DNA from: Tissierellia bacterium
Lineage (GTDB): Bacteria > Bacillota > Clostridia > Tissierellales > Tepidimicrobiaceae
Reading direction: 5' to 3'
Assembly: GCA_012728725.1 (NCBI GenBank)
Contig: JAAYEM010000049.1
Span: forward strand, 1-45,835
DNA: 45,835 nt
The notes beneath the pieces are model-generated. The model worked only from the letters and a program-made list of their open reading frames with translations. It did no database searches and was not told where the DNA came from. Position 1 is the stretch's first letter. Each line of letters starts with the position of its first letter. The translations under genes were made by a program, and so were the position numbers. Shown piece after piece: positions 18,222-27,341 of this stretch.

Positions 18222-18573
18222 AACAATTACTCTTTGCAATTTCAACTAATTTTGAAAAACCTTCAGGATCATGTATAGCCATTTCAGATAACACTTTTCT
18301 ATTGATTTCAATATTTGCCTTTTTAAGTCCATTTATAAATGTACTATAGTTCATTCCATTTAATCTAGCAGCTGCATTTATTCTTGAGATCCAAAGTTTT
18401 CTAAAATCTCTCTTTCTTTGCTTACGTCCTGAATAAGCATAGCTTAAAGATTTCATAACAGCTTGATTAGCTGGTCTATATAATTTGCTCTTGGCACCAT
18501 AATATCCTTTAGCTTGTTTCAATACTTTTTTATGTCTTTTTCTTGCTGTCACTCCACTCTTTACTCTTGCCAT
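18220..18573 (-). CDS. rplT: 50S ribosomal protein L20
   Basis: 117 residues, the usual length. It begins [20 protein letters not shown] with the conserved RNA-binding basic N-terminus, then [18 protein letters not shown] and [19 protein letters not shown]. It is an early 23S rRNA binder needed for 50S assembly. In Firmicutes L20 represses its own operon through the infC leader, and such a leader is present at 19355-19500. The site AAAGGAGG precedes the ATG. It is the last gene of infC-rpmI-rplT. Confidence 0.98.
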   Translation of the reverse strand: MARVKSGVTARKRHKKVLKQAKGYYGAKSKLYRPANQAVMKSLSYAYSGRKQRKRDFRKLWISRINAAARLNGMNYSTFINGLKKANIEINRKVLSEMAIHDPEGFSKLVEIAKSNC

Positions 18574-18610
18574 TTAAACTACCTCCTTTATCTATCTATT
18601 TCTAGTATTC

Positions 18611-18802
18611 TTATGGTAATAATGAGTCGATTCTCTTTTGATCACTTTTGCTAACTAAAGCTGACTTTCTTAAATTTCTAACCCTCTTTGGAGATTTCTT
18701 TCCAGTTAGATGGCTTTTGTAAGCCTTATATCTTTTCAATTTACCTGTTCCTGTTCTTTTCAATCTTTTTGCAGCTCCCTTATGAGTTTTCATCTTTCCC
18801 AT
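18611..18802 (-). CDS. rpmI: 50S ribosomal protein L35
   Basis: 63 residues, strongly basic, with the family start [20 protein letters not shown] and the conserved [19 protein letters not shown] component of the large ribosomal subunit. The site AGAGGAGG precedes the ATG, 14 bases after infC and 37 bases before rplT. Confidence 0.98.
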   Translation of the reverse strand: MGKMKTHKGAAKRLKRTGTGKLKRYKAYKSHLTGKKSPKRVRNLRKSALVSKSDQKRIDSLLP

Positions 18803-18816
18803 ATCATTTACCTCCT

Positions 18817-19329
18817 CTACTTATCAGTTTTTGGAACTAAATACATAACCATATTTCTGCCTTCCATTTTAGGTTGTTTATCTATAACTCCATACTCAGA
18901 GACTAGTTTGGCAAAATCTTCTAAAACTGCTCTACCAGCCTCCGTATGTCCTAATTCTCTACCCCTAAATCTAACACTTACTTTAACCTTATCCCCACTT
19001 TTCAGAAAGTTCATAGCCCTTCTGGCTTTAACATTTAGGTCATGATCTTCAATATTTGGTGTCATTCTAACCTCTTTTACATTTATTACTTTCTGATTTT
19101 TTCTGGCTTCCTTCTCCCTTTTGGATAACTCATATTTGTATTTCCCATAATCCATAATTCTACAAACTGGTGGTTTAGCATTTGGGGCTACCTTTACTAG
19201 ATCTAACCTTTTTTCAGCAGCAATCTCTAATGCCTTCCTAATTGGTACTATACCTATCTGAGAGCCATCTACATCAATTAGCCTTACCTCTTTATCCCTA
19301 ATATCTTCATTAATTTGAAGTTCTTTAAT
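18817..19329 (-). CDS. infC: Translation initiation factor IF-3, apparent AUU start
   Basis: IF-3 binds the 30S subunit and checks the start codon. From the chosen start it has 170 residues: [21 protein letters not shown], the conserved [21 protein letters not shown] near 50-70, and a C-terminal domain ending [13 protein letters not shown]. No ATG, GTG or TTG stands at the family's N-terminus. The site GGGAGGTG is followed, 7 bases on, by ATT at 19327-19329, directly before KELQ. AUU is the known infC start in E. coli and lets IF-3 limit its own synthesis. The longer open frame to 19413 reads through the leader terminator and is not used. Confidence 0.93.
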   Translation of the reverse strand: MKELQINEDIRDKEVRLIDVDGSQIGIVPIRKALEIAAEKRLDLVKVAPNAKPPVCRIMDYGKYKYELSKREKEARKNQKVINVKEVRMTPNIEDHDLNVKARRAMNFLKSGDKVKVSVRFRGRELGHTEAGRAVLEDFAKLVSEYGVIDKQPKMEGRNMVMYLVPKTDK

Positions 19330-19354
19330 ATTACTGCACCTCCCATATTTTATA

Positions 19355-19500
19355 TAAAAAAGCGGGTATAAATACCCGCCAATAGACAATACAAGATTAA
19401 GTAGTTGAACCAACTACCTAAATCAGCTACTTATATTATGACCTTATTAGCCTAAGCCATAAGGTGAGAAGCGGATACTTCTACTTAAACTCTACCAATC
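19355..19500 (-). promoter_or_regulatory. infC-rpmI-rplT attenuator leader (L20-leader-like)
   Basis: On the minus strand a perfect terminator hairpin GCGGGTAT-TT-ATACCCGC (19362-19379) followed by seven T residues ends only 25 bases before the infC start. An upstream segment GTATCCGC (19471-19478) can pair with the 5' arm GCGGGTAT through eight pairs, two of them G-U, and would form the antiterminator. Further stems lie between (for example AAGTAG/CTACTT types around 19390-19435). This fits the Firmicute L20 autoregulatory leader, where L20 binding favours termination. Confidence 0.8.
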
Positions 19501-19522
19501 TATTCAATTTATCACATTAATC

Positions 19523-19551
19523 ATTATAAGCTAGAATATATAGTTTGTCAA
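19523..19551 (-). promoter_or_regulatory. Promoter of the infC operon
   Basis: A perfect consensus promoter on the minus strand: TTGACA (19546-19551), 17-base spacer, TATAAT (19523-19528). A second TTTGACA lies 17 bases further upstream. It drives the infC leader. Confidence 0.85.
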
Positions 19552-19591
19552 ACCTTTTTATGTCAAACTATAGAAATTTTTATTGATTAAA

Positions 19592-20995
19592 TCAATCCCT
19601 AGCCAATTCATACAAAGCATGGGCATAAATTTTGGTTAACTTCATCAAATGGTCTATGGAAATATATTCGTCCTTCTGATGGGCTACTTCCTTTTGCCCT
19701 GGAAAATTTGGACCAAAGGCTACTGCATTTTCCATGGCCCTGGCATAAGTTCCCCCACCAATGGTAATAGGTTGGCTTTCCGTATCCCCAGTTTGCTCCC
19801 TATATACCTTCATAAGCTTCTCAACTAAAGGATGCTCTTTGGGTACATACAGGGGTTTCATATCTGATTCTCCCTCTATCAATTCAATATTGGTTCCTTT
19901 TAAATTCTCCCTAATCCCATCATATACTTCCCTGGCACTACTTTTAATTGGATATCTTACATTGATAATTAATCTTATCTCCTCTTCATCACCTTTTATA
20001 ACCCCTGGATTGAAATTCAATTTACCTGATACATCATCTTCAAAACCGCAACCTATGGCCTCTCCATTATGCCTAAATCCAATTCTTTCATTATAAATTT
20101 TCACAAATTCACATACTCTACATTCTCCTGACAATATTTTTCCTAAAAAGGCCATTAAATAAGATATGGCATTTTTCCCTTTTTCAGGTGTACTTCCATG
20201 AGCCGATACACCTTTAGCAGTTATTTTTATTTCATCAGCCCCCAATCTTTCTAAAGATATGGGGTAATTAGTATTCTCAACGAAATTATTTAATTTTTCC
20301 TCTATTTGGGATATATCTTCTACCTGAAGCACCGCCTCACAATGATCAGGTACCATATTAGCAGCGTTGCCACCCTTTATACTTTTAACTATGATTCCAT
20401 TACATCTATTTGTGTCGAGTTTCTGTACTAGATCAAAAACTATTATACCCTTCTCCCCATGAATTACTGGAAAATCTGCATCGGGAGTAAAGGCCATATC
20501 AGGAGCTTTTTCATGTTTAAAATAATATTTCATACATCCCCAGCCAGTTTCCTCATTGGTACCAAATATTATTCTAATCTTCTTTTTTAATTCTACCCCT
20601 GACTCCTTTAACGCCTTCATAGCATACAAACATGCTATTGCAGGTCCCTTATCGTCGGAAGTACCTCTACCATATATCTTTCCATCATGTATTTCACCGC
20701 CATAGGGTGGATAAGTCCAACCTTCACCTTCTGGAACTACATCTAAATGGACTAAAACGCCAACGGTTTCATCTCCGTCTCCCAAATCGGCATGACCTGC
20801 ATAACCATCAAAATTTTTGGTTTTAAATCCCATGCCCTCAGCTAAATTTAAAGCAAATTCTAAAGCCCTATAAGGACCTTCTCCAAAGGGCATATTAGGC
20901 TTTCCTTCTTCTTCTACACTTTTAATCTTAACAATATCTTGGGTAGATTTTATTATATCTTCTTTGAAACTCTCTATTAATTTTATAAATTCCAT
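19592..20995 (-). CDS. pepV: Dipeptidase PepV (M20 family)
   Basis: 467 residues, the usual PepV length. Metal-site motifs of the M20 family are visible: VLVHLDVVPEGEGW near 83 (His and Asp ligands), GRGTSDDKGP near 110-119, and the Glu-Glu pair of FGTNEETGWG near 148; GGGTYARAMENAVAFGP lies near 415. An inserted lid/dimerisation domain spans about 180-385. It hydrolyses dipeptides with a di-zinc centre in the cytoplasm. The start has GAGGTGAT upstream. It is monocistronic and divergent from the ftsH-like gene. Confidence 0.93.
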   Translation of the reverse strand: MEFIKLIESFKEDIIKSTQDIVKIKSVEEEGKPNMPFGEGPYRALEFALNLAEGMGFKTKNFDGYAGHADLGDGDETVGVLVHLDVVPEGEGWTYPPYGGEIHDGKIYGRGTSDDKGPAIACLYAMKALKESGVELKKKIRIIFGTNEETGWGCMKYYFKHEKAPDMAFTPDADFPVIHGEKGIIVFDLVQKLDTNRCNGIIVKSIKGGNAANMVPDHCEAVLQVEDISQIEEKLNNFVENTNYPISLERLGADEIKITAKGVSAHGSTPEKGKNAISYLMAFLGKILSGECRVCEFVKIYNERIGFRHNGEAIGCGFEDDVSGKLNFNPGVIKGDEEEIRLIINVRYPIKSSAREVYDGIRENLKGTNIELIEGESDMKPLYVPKEHPLVEKLMKVYREQTGDTESQPITIGGGTYARAMENAVAFGPNFPGQKEVAHQKDEYISIDHLMKLTKIYAHALYELARD

Positions 20996-21131
20996 CCTAT
21001 CACCTCGTCTTTTTTGTTATTTATATTATATCCCTACATATTATTTCCTTCAACTTTTAATACAATTCTTTTTATATATGTAGTAGGAAATGGTTACACT
21101 ATACCTAGTATATGAAAAAGGTGGGGATATA

Positions 21132-22682
21132 TTGAAAAAGAAAAAGATTATGCTATTAATATTAGTAATAAGCCTAGTTGCAGTCACTATACTCATTTTT
21201 AATAAGCTTTATCCATCACCAATATGGAATAGAAAAAATATAAAAATGAGGATGGTCATGTGGATAATCTCTTTAAGTTTTTTAACCTACTATTTAAAAG
21301 TTAATCAAAAGCCCCAACTAGTCCCATCCATTTTATCCAGCGACAGAATTGCCGATAAAGAAAGGCATAGCTCAAATGTAACTTTTGATGATGTTGCTGG
21401 GTTAGAAGAAATTAAAGAGGAACTTCAGGAAACAATAGATTTTCTCAATGACTCTGGTAAATATAAAAGGATGGGGGCTAAAATTCCCAAGGGAATACTC
21501 TTCTATGGCCCCCCAGGTACAGGAAAAACTTTGCTTGCTAAAGCCGTTGCAGGTGAAACCAATTCAACCTTTTTATATGCTAGTGGTTCAGAATTTGTAG
21601 AAAAATATGTAGGAGTAGGGGCCAAAAGGGTTAGAACCTTATTTGAAAGGGCCAAAAAAGAAGCACCAAGTATTATATTCATAGACGAAATAGATGCAAT
21701 AGGAACAAGAAGGAATTTAGATTCTAATAATGAAAAGGATCAAACCTTAAATCAGTTACTAGTAGAAATGGATGGTTTTAATACTGATGAAACTGTAATA
21801 GTTATTGGGGCTACTAACCGATTAGACCTATTAGATGAAGCTTTACTTAGACCTGGAAGATTCGATAGGCATATTTACGTTGGAAATCCTAATAGGAAGG
21901 CTAGGGAACAAATTTTAAGGGTTCATACAAAGAATAAACCCTTAGACGATACCATAGATATTAGCGAAATCGCCAAAAAGACCCACGGACTGACGGGAGC
22001 AGAACTTGCAAACATTGCCAATGAAGCAGCCATAATTGCAGTAAGAAATAAGAAGGATTATATTAATATAGAACATTTCAATGCAGCTATTGAGAGGGTC
22101 TTGGCAGGATTAGAGGTGAAGAATCCAACAGTTCTACTTAAGGAGAAAAAAACTGTCTCTATACATGAAGCCGGCCATGCCCTGGTATCAAAAATACTTA
22201 AAGTAGACATGGTGCAAAAAATATCTATAGTTCCTAGGGGCCAATCTTTAGGTTATGTTTTAAAATTCCCAGAAGAAGATAGATATCTTTTAACTAAACA
22301 AGAATTGATGGATAAGATATCAACTCTCTTGGCTGGTCGGGCTGCAGAAGAATTAGTTTTTGGTGAAATAACAACTGGTGCCAAAGATGATTTAAGTAAG
22401 GCTACTAAAATTGTAAAAGAAATGGTTTGCAGCTATGGAATGAGCTCTTTAGGCCTTATGGCAATAGATGAGCACTACACCAAACTCGATTTTGAAGCAA
22501 TAAGGATTGAAATGCAAAAAATCCTAGATGAAGCATATAATAGGTCTATTAGCATAATAAGGGAAAACCTGGATATTCTCCACCATATTTCTAACCTTCT
22601 AATGGAAAAGGAAAGTATTGATAGTGAAGAATTAGATGAGATATTTAAGCTCTACCAAAAACCTATAGATTGTGCCACATAA
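21132..22682 (+). CDS. Compact FtsH-family ATP-dependent zinc metalloprotease
   Basis: 516 residues from the TTG at 21132, chosen because AAGGTGGGG sits just upstream; an ATG at 21090 has no such site. Two hydrophobic segments (about 6-23 and 42-56) flank a loop of under 20 residues, so the usual ~75-residue extracytoplasmic domain is missing. The AAA core follows: Walker A GPPGTGKT at 126-133, Walker B IIFIDEIDAIG, second region of homology RPGRFDR. The protease domain has HEAGH at 345-349 and the third zinc ligand in TTGAKDDLSKA. All catalytic residues are present. It is probably a second, specialised FtsH; its substrate is unknown. Confidence 0.9.
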   Translation: MKKKKIMLLILVISLVAVTILIFNKLYPSPIWNRKNIKMRMVMWIISLSFLTYYLKVNQKPQLVPSILSSDRIADKERHSSNVTFDDVAGLEEIKEELQETIDFLNDSGKYKRMGAKIPKGILFYGPPGTGKTLLAKAVAGETNSTFLYASGSEFVEKYVGVGAKRVRTLFERAKKEAPSIIFIDEIDAIGTRRNLDSNNEKDQTLNQLLVEMDGFNTDETVIVIGATNRLDLLDEALLRPGRFDRHIYVGNPNRKAREQILRVHTKNKPLDDTIDISEIAKKTHGLTGAELANIANEAAIIAVRNKKDYINIEHFNAAIERVLAGLEVKNPTVLLKEKKTVSIHEAGHALVSKILKVDMVQKISIVPRGQSLGYVLKFPEEDRYLLTKQELMDKISTLLAGRAAEELVFGEITTGAKDDLSKATKIVKEMVCSYGMSSLGLMAIDEHYTKLDFEAIRIEMQKILDEAYNRSISIIRENLDILHHISNLLMEKESIDSEELDEIFKLYQKPIDCAT

Positions 22683-22683
22683 A

Positions 22684-22726
22684 AAAGAACGCCTATTATA
22701 GCATATAGCATACATAGGCGTTCTTT
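22684..22726. terminator. Bidirectional terminator between ftsH-like gene and thrS
   Basis: AAAGAACGCCTAT / ATAGGCGTTCTTT, a perfect 13-bp stem with a 17-base loop that itself contains the repeat GCATA, followed by T- or A-rich sequence on both sides. It serves two convergent genes. Confidence 0.8.
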
Positions 22727-22736
22727 AATTAGGGCC

Positions 22737-24647
22737 CTATTTTTTATTCTCTACTTCCTCTATTACCCTGGCTATAAATTCATCTAATTTAAATTGACCA
22801 ATATCCCCTTCATCCCTTTTATTCACAGATACTAATCTACCTTCTACTTCCTTTTCTCCTACAATTAACATGTAGGGGATTCTCTGTAGTCTTGCTTCTC
22901 TAATCTTATATCCAATCTTCTCAGCCCTGCCATCTACAGTAACCCTCAATCTTCTTCCTTCCATCTCTTTTTTAATCTCATAGGCGTAATCATTAAATTT
23001 ATCAGATATTGGTAGCACAGTTACCTGGACTGGTGCAATCCATACTGGGAATTTGCCCGCATAGTGCTCTATCAATATGCCTAAAAATCTTTCAATACTT
23101 CCCAATATGGTTCTATGGATCATTACGGGCCGTTTCTTTTCATTATCCTTATCTACATAGGTCAGATCAAATCTTTCTGGCATTTGAAAATCCAATTGTA
23201 TAGTACCACATTGCCATGTTCTACCAATAGCATCTTCCAAGTGGTAATCAATCTTAGGTCCGTAGAAGGCTCCATCTCCTTCATTGATTATATAATCAAT
23301 TCCCTTTTCTTCTAATGCCTCTTTTAGTGCATTTGTTGCTTCCTCCCATTGTTCTTCAGTACCCATAGAATTTTCTGGTCTAGTAGATAATTCAACATGA
23401 TATTTAAATCCAAATATACTATAGATATAGTCTGCCAAATCTATTATACCTATTATTTCATCTTTAACTTGAGATGGTAGGGCATATATATGAGCATCAT
23501 CCTGGGTAAAGCTTCTTACCCTCATCAATCCATGAAGGGCCCCAGAAAGTTCATGCCTTTGAACCAAACCCAACTCTCCCCACCTTAAAGGCAGGTCCCT
23601 ATAACTATACAAATTGCTCTTATAAATTAATATGGAGCCAGGACAGTTCATGGGTTTTATAGCATACTGACTACCATCAATTTCTGTAAAATACATATTT
23701 TCTTTATAGTGGTCCCAATGGCCAGACTGTCTCCATAAAGATTCATTCAAAATTACAGGTGTTTTAATCTCTCCGTACCCTCTTTTAGCATGTTCCTTTT
23801 TCCAGAAATCTTCAATTATATTCCTAATTATCATTCCCTTTGGATGGAAGAAGGGGAATCCAGGGCCTTCCTCATGTATACTAAACAAGTCTAATTCCTT
23901 TCCTAATTTCCTATGATCCCTTTTCTTTGCTTCTTCTAATTTGTTCAAATAAGCCTCTAAATCCTTCTTCTTCTCATAGGTGGTTCCATAGATTCTCTGG
24001 AGCATTTTATTCTTTTCGTCTCCCCGCCAATAGGCTCCAGCTATGCTTAACAGTTTTATAGCCTTAACTTTTTTTGTATCCATTAGGTGGGGGCCAGCAC
24101 ACAAGTCTGTAAATTCCCCTAATTTATAAAAGGATATCTCTTCATCCTCTGGTAAATTTTCTATTAAATCGACTTTATATATTTCTCCCTTCTCCTTAAA
24201 ATACTCCAATGCTTCATCCCTTGGCATTACGAATCTTTCTAGCTTATGACCTTCTTTTACTATCTTAACCATCTCTTCCTCTATTTTTTCTAGATCCTCT
24301 GGAGTAAATCTGTGCTCTGTATCAAAATCGTAATAGAATCCATCATCTATAGCTGGCCCTATGGCGAATTTAACATCTGGGAATAACCTTTTAACAGCTA
24401 ATGCCATTATATGGGCAGATGTATGCCAAAATATTTCCTTCCCTTCCTTATCTTCAAATTTTACAAACCTAACCTTGGCATCCTCATCAACAGTCTCCTG
24501 CAATCCCTTTATTTCATCATTTACTACTGCCCCTAAAGCCACCCTAGCTAATCCTTCACTAATATCCTTGGCTATTTGATAGAGGGTTATACCCTTTTCA
24601 TATTCCCTCACCGAATTATCTGGTAATATTATTTTAATCTTTTCCAT
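22737..24647 (-). CDS. thrS: Threonyl-tRNA synthetase
   Basis: 636 residues, normal length. An N-terminal TGS domain (1-60) is followed by the editing domain with HTSAHIMALAVKRLFP near 75 and the CAGPH motif near 180. The class II core has motif 2 around LVQRHELSGALHGLMRVRSF and motif 3 with GSIERFLGILIEHYAG. A C-terminal anticodon-binding domain starts near 535. It charges tRNA-Thr and hydrolyses misacylated Ser-tRNA. The ATG has AAAGGAG upstream. It is controlled by a T-box leader. The order hisS/ytxC-thrS-infC resembles the ytxC-thrS-infC neighbourhood of Bacillus, with pepV and ftsH inserted. Confidence 0.97.
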   Translation of the reverse strand: MEKIKIILPDNSVREYEKGITLYQIAKDISEGLARVALGAVVNDEIKGLQETVDEDAKVRFVKFEDKEGKEIFWHTSAHIMALAVKRLFPDVKFAIGPAIDDGFYYDFDTEHRFTPEDLEKIEEEMVKIVKEGHKLERFVMPRDEALEYFKEKGEIYKVDLIENLPEDEEISFYKLGEFTDLCAGPHLMDTKKVKAIKLLSIAGAYWRGDEKNKMLQRIYGTTYEKKKDLEAYLNKLEEAKKRDHRKLGKELDLFSIHEEGPGFPFFHPKGMIIRNIIEDFWKKEHAKRGYGEIKTPVILNESLWRQSGHWDHYKENMYFTEIDGSQYAIKPMNCPGSILIYKSNLYSYRDLPLRWGELGLVQRHELSGALHGLMRVRSFTQDDAHIYALPSQVKDEIIGIIDLADYIYSIFGFKYHVELSTRPENSMGTEEQWEEATNALKEALEEKGIDYIINEGDGAFYGPKIDYHLEDAIGRTWQCGTIQLDFQMPERFDLTYVDKDNEKKRPVMIHRTILGSIERFLGILIEHYAGKFPVWIAPVQVTVLPISDKFNDYAYEIKKEMEGRRLRVTVDGRAEKIGYKIREARLQRIPYMLIVGEKEVEGRLVSVNKRDEGDIGQFKLDEFIARVIEEVENKK

Positions 24648-24698
24648 ATTTTTTTCTCCTTTCTATATCTTATATCTAAAAGATTATATATCTATATG

Positions 24699-24925
24699 CA
24701 AAAACCTCTCGCCACTGCCATATGCAGGGACGAGAGGTTGCTCCCGTGGTTCCACCCTAATTGGTACTCATTGAGGATAACGCAAATCTGCGGAAATCCT
24801 TAGGCCTGTCGGCTTCGGATACGACTCTGGGATGGTCTTCAGCTACTCCTGACCTAGGGAGGCTTTCAGCCTAGGCACTCCCCTCTCTGAAGGCTGGAAT
24901 AACTTACTCTTCCCTTCCTAGTCTT
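24699..24925 (-). promoter_or_regulatory. T-box leader of thrS, specifier ACC
   Basis: On the minus strand the T-box AGGGTGGAACCACGGG is at 24743-24758. Stem I runs from about 24920, with AGTA on its 5' side and GAAG then ACC (24834-24836) on its 3' side; ACC is a threonine codon. The terminator is AACCTCTCG / CGAGAGGTT followed by TTTT (about 24701-24741). Starvation for charged tRNA-Thr should favour the antiterminator and thrS expression. Confidence 0.92.
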
Positions 24926-24946
24926 TGACTATTAACTTGATTATTT

Positions 24947-24975
24947 ATTATAGCTATTAATACCCAAAAAATCAA
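24947..24975 (-). promoter_or_regulatory. Promoter of the thrS T-box transcript
   Basis: On the minus strand TTGATT (24970-24975), a 17-base spacer and TATAAT (24947-24952), about 20 bases before the T-box stem I. The stretch from here to the hisS stop at 25021 holds nothing else I can name. Confidence 0.7.
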
Positions 24976-25020
24976 TAAATATTAAATTTTTTATTGCATC
25001 CTTTTATAAATTATAAAAAA

Positions 25021-26331
25021 TTATTTTAATACAGATATTAACTCTTCTTTGGATAAAAGCCTTTGCTCCCCAGTCTTCATATCCCTCAAATTATACTTAT
25101 TTACCTTAATCTCTTCTTCTCCTATGACAAGGGCATAAGGTATGTTCAATTTATCTGCATATCCGAATTTTTTACCAATCTTTCCCTTTTCCAAGTATAT
25201 TTGAGTATTAATATTGTTTTCCCTTAACACATTGGCAATTTCTATGGCCTTATCCAAACATCCTTCCATGGGTATAACTATAATCTTAGTTAGAGAATCA
25301 TCTGTAAACTGGATTAGATTAGATTCTCTTAATTGATAAAACAACCTGGTAAGCCCTATGGAAATCCCAACACCAGGCAATTTTTGTTTAGTATAATATT
25401 CAGCTAAATTATCATATCTTCCTCCAGAGCAAATGCTTCCTATATCAGGGTGATCATTTAAAAAGGTTTCATATATGGTCCCTGTATAATAATCCAAACC
25501 TCTAGCAATGGTCAAATCAATGGTAAAATTGCTTTCAGGTACTCCGAAAGCTTTTACATAATGGTTTACATCCTTTAGTTCTTCTAGCCCTTTAATGAAA
25601 ATCTCATTTTCTATTTTCAAGTTTTCCAAGTACTGGAGTTTTTCATCATTGGTACCTTTTATTTGAATAAATTCAATTATCTTTTCAATAGTTTCTATAT
25701 TAAGCCCTTGATCTTCCAGTTCTTTTTTCACCTTGTCTAATCCTATCTTATCAAGTTTATCTATTGTCCTTAATATATCTGTGCTATCAAAAATGCCCAA
25801 CCATTGGAAGAAACCCTTTAATACCTTTCTATTATTAATCTTTATTGTAAAAGAATTAAAGCCTAACTCTTTAAAAGTAGAATAAATAATACTAGGTATC
25901 TCTGCATCATTTATTATATCTAAGGTCCCATTTCCTACGATATCAATATCGCATTGATAAAATTCCCTAAACCTACCCCTTTGAGCTTTTTCTCCCCTAT
26001 AAACCTTTCCAATATGGTATCTCCTAAAAGGAAAGGTTAATTCAGAAAAGTGTTGGGCAACATACCTGGCAAGGGGAACTGTTAGGTCAAATCTAAGGGC
26101 CAAATCGGTGGCCCCTTTTTCAAATCTATAAATCTGTTTCTCCGTTTCCCCTCCCCCTTTAGCCAATAGAATCTCTGCCCTTTCTATAACAGGGGTATCT
26201 ATAGGTAAAAAACCAAATTTTTCATAGTTTTTTCTAATGGTATCCAACATTTTATTAAATAGTATCTGGTCAGAGGGAATTAATTCCATAAATCCTGGTA
26301 GTATCGACGGCTTGATTATATCCCTACTCAT
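25021..26331 (-). CDS. hisS: Histidyl-tRNA synthetase
   Basis: 436 residues from the ATG at 26331, which follows GGGAGGTG at good spacing; an upstream in-frame ATG at 26352 adds seven residues without a site. Class II features: motif 1 region near ILPGFMELIPSDQ, motif 2 FRRYHIGKVYRGEKAQRGRFREFYQCD near 105-130, the histidine-specific motif RGLDYYTGTIYETF near 280, and motif 3 GVGISIGLTRLF near 330. The C-terminal anticodon-binding domain starts near 350. It charges tRNA-His. No T-box was found in its short leader; a TTGAAA-16-TATTAT promoter is possible near 26370-26397. Confidence 0.96.
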   Translation of the reverse strand: MSRDIIKPSILPGFMELIPSDQILFNKMLDTIRKNYEKFGFLPIDTPVIERAEILLAKGGGETEKQIYRFEKGATDLALRFDLTVPLARYVAQHFSELTFPFRRYHIGKVYRGEKAQRGRFREFYQCDIDIVGNGTLDIINDAEIPSIIYSTFKELGFNSFTIKINNRKVLKGFFQWLGIFDSTDILRTIDKLDKIGLDKVKKELEDQGLNIETIEKIIEFIQIKGTNDEKLQYLENLKIENEIFIKGLEELKDVNHYVKAFGVPESNFTIDLTIARGLDYYTGTIYETFLNDHPDIGSICSGGRYDNLAEYYTKQKLPGVGISIGLTRLFYQLRESNLIQFTDDSLTKIIVIPMEGCLDKAIEIANVLRENNINTQIYLEKGKIGKKFGYADKLNIPYALVIGEEEIKVNKYNLRDMKTGEQRLLSKEELISVLK

Positions 26332-26401
26332 ATGTACACCTCCCATGTTCATCCTATACTACTTATAATATCATTAATATACTTTTTTTCAACAAATAAA
26401 G

Positions 26402-26427
26402 GAAGCCGAAATATCTGCTTCAGCTTC
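26402..26427 (-). terminator. Terminator after ytxC
   Basis: On the minus strand GAAGCTGAA / TTCGGCTTC hairpin followed by CTTTATTTGTT. It lies just past the ytxC stop and before the hisS promoter region. Confidence 0.55.
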
Positions 26428-26431
26428 ATAT

Positions 26432-27274
26432 TTATCGCTTCTTTATTCTTATTCTATTATTACATTTGTCACAGCCTAAACAGAAGTACACCCTGTCCCG
26501 AAATACATTGGTGATAATTTTTATTACATCTTCCTCTTCGTCTTTTCCATCTAAATGTATTATTAAATGTTTAGGAGCTATAACTATTAATGTGCTTATT
26601 AAAATATCATCCATTCCAATATCAGAGTGATCTATTTCCGATAATATCTCTCTAAAAAAATCTTTGTTTATTTCATTGTTTCTCTCATCTAGTAGTTTAA
26701 AATCATTTTCTTCAAAAAATAAGTTTACTAAATTATACTTTGGTTCCTGCACATCAACAAAATACTGTAGGATCTTAATAAACTCCCTGTACTCCTTTTC
26801 AGCAGTAAATTCCTCTATCCCTTTATCAATAACTAGATTGATAAAAAAATCCAACTCCCTCAATCTAAATTTAATAAATCCATCTATAAATATAGAGGGT
26901 ATATCCATTATATGTCTCTTTATCTGATTGTTTATATATTCCTTCTCTGTCAAAAAATTATTCTTGTCCAATAGGATTTTACTTGATATTTCAACTATTT
27001 GTCTTTTTTCATGGCCATTAAACTCATTGAAATTATTGCCCAATTGCTTGTAAATAATATCTTTAGAATATATATTTAATATTAAATCTAAAATCATATT
27101 TGCTACTCTATTATAAATTTCTTTCAAAGATTTGCTTTTTACAAAATCTATATTGAATATAGATCTAAAATCATAATTTTTTTCTTCTATTTTAATCCTT
27201 CTATCAGAAAAATAACTCTGTATTATTTCTCTAGCTCTATCAATATCTCTGTCCAGCCCAATTTGTATATTCAA
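26432..27274 (-). CDS. ytxC: YtxC-like putative sporulation protein
   Basis: 280 residues, starting at a TTG with AAGGGAGTG upstream. The overall pattern, including GFIKFRLRELDFFINLVIDKGI near 130-155 and a C-terminal CLGCDKC, fits the YtxC family found in endospore formers. In B. subtilis ytxC lies next to thrS, and here it sits two genes from thrS. The role in sporulation is inferred from family distribution only. The C-terminal Cys pair CxxC could bind metal. No signal peptide or membrane segment. Confidence 0.75.
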   Translation of the reverse strand: MNIQIGLDRDIDRAREIIQSYFSDRRIKIEEKNYDFRSIFNIDFVKSKSLKEIYNRVANMILDLILNIYSKDIIYKQLGNNFNEFNGHEKRQIVEISSKILLDKNNFLTEKEYINNQIKRHIMDIPSIFIDGFIKFRLRELDFFINLVIDKGIEEFTAEKEYREFIKILQYFVDVQEPKYNLVNLFFEENDFKLLDERNNEINKDFFREILSEIDHSDIGMDDILISTLIVIAPKHLIIHLDGKDEEEDVIKIITNVFRDRVYFCLGCDKCNNRIRIKKR

Positions 27275-27341
27275 TTAGTTCACTCCCTTCTGTTACTAGT
27301 ATGTGCTATGAAAACCTCTATATACTGCATAAAGAGTTACT

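Noticed and set aside
19330-19413. Upstream extension of infC to 19413
   Set aside because: The extension translates the leader terminator hairpin and has no ribosome binding site, while GGGAGGTG is correctly placed for the ATT at 19329.
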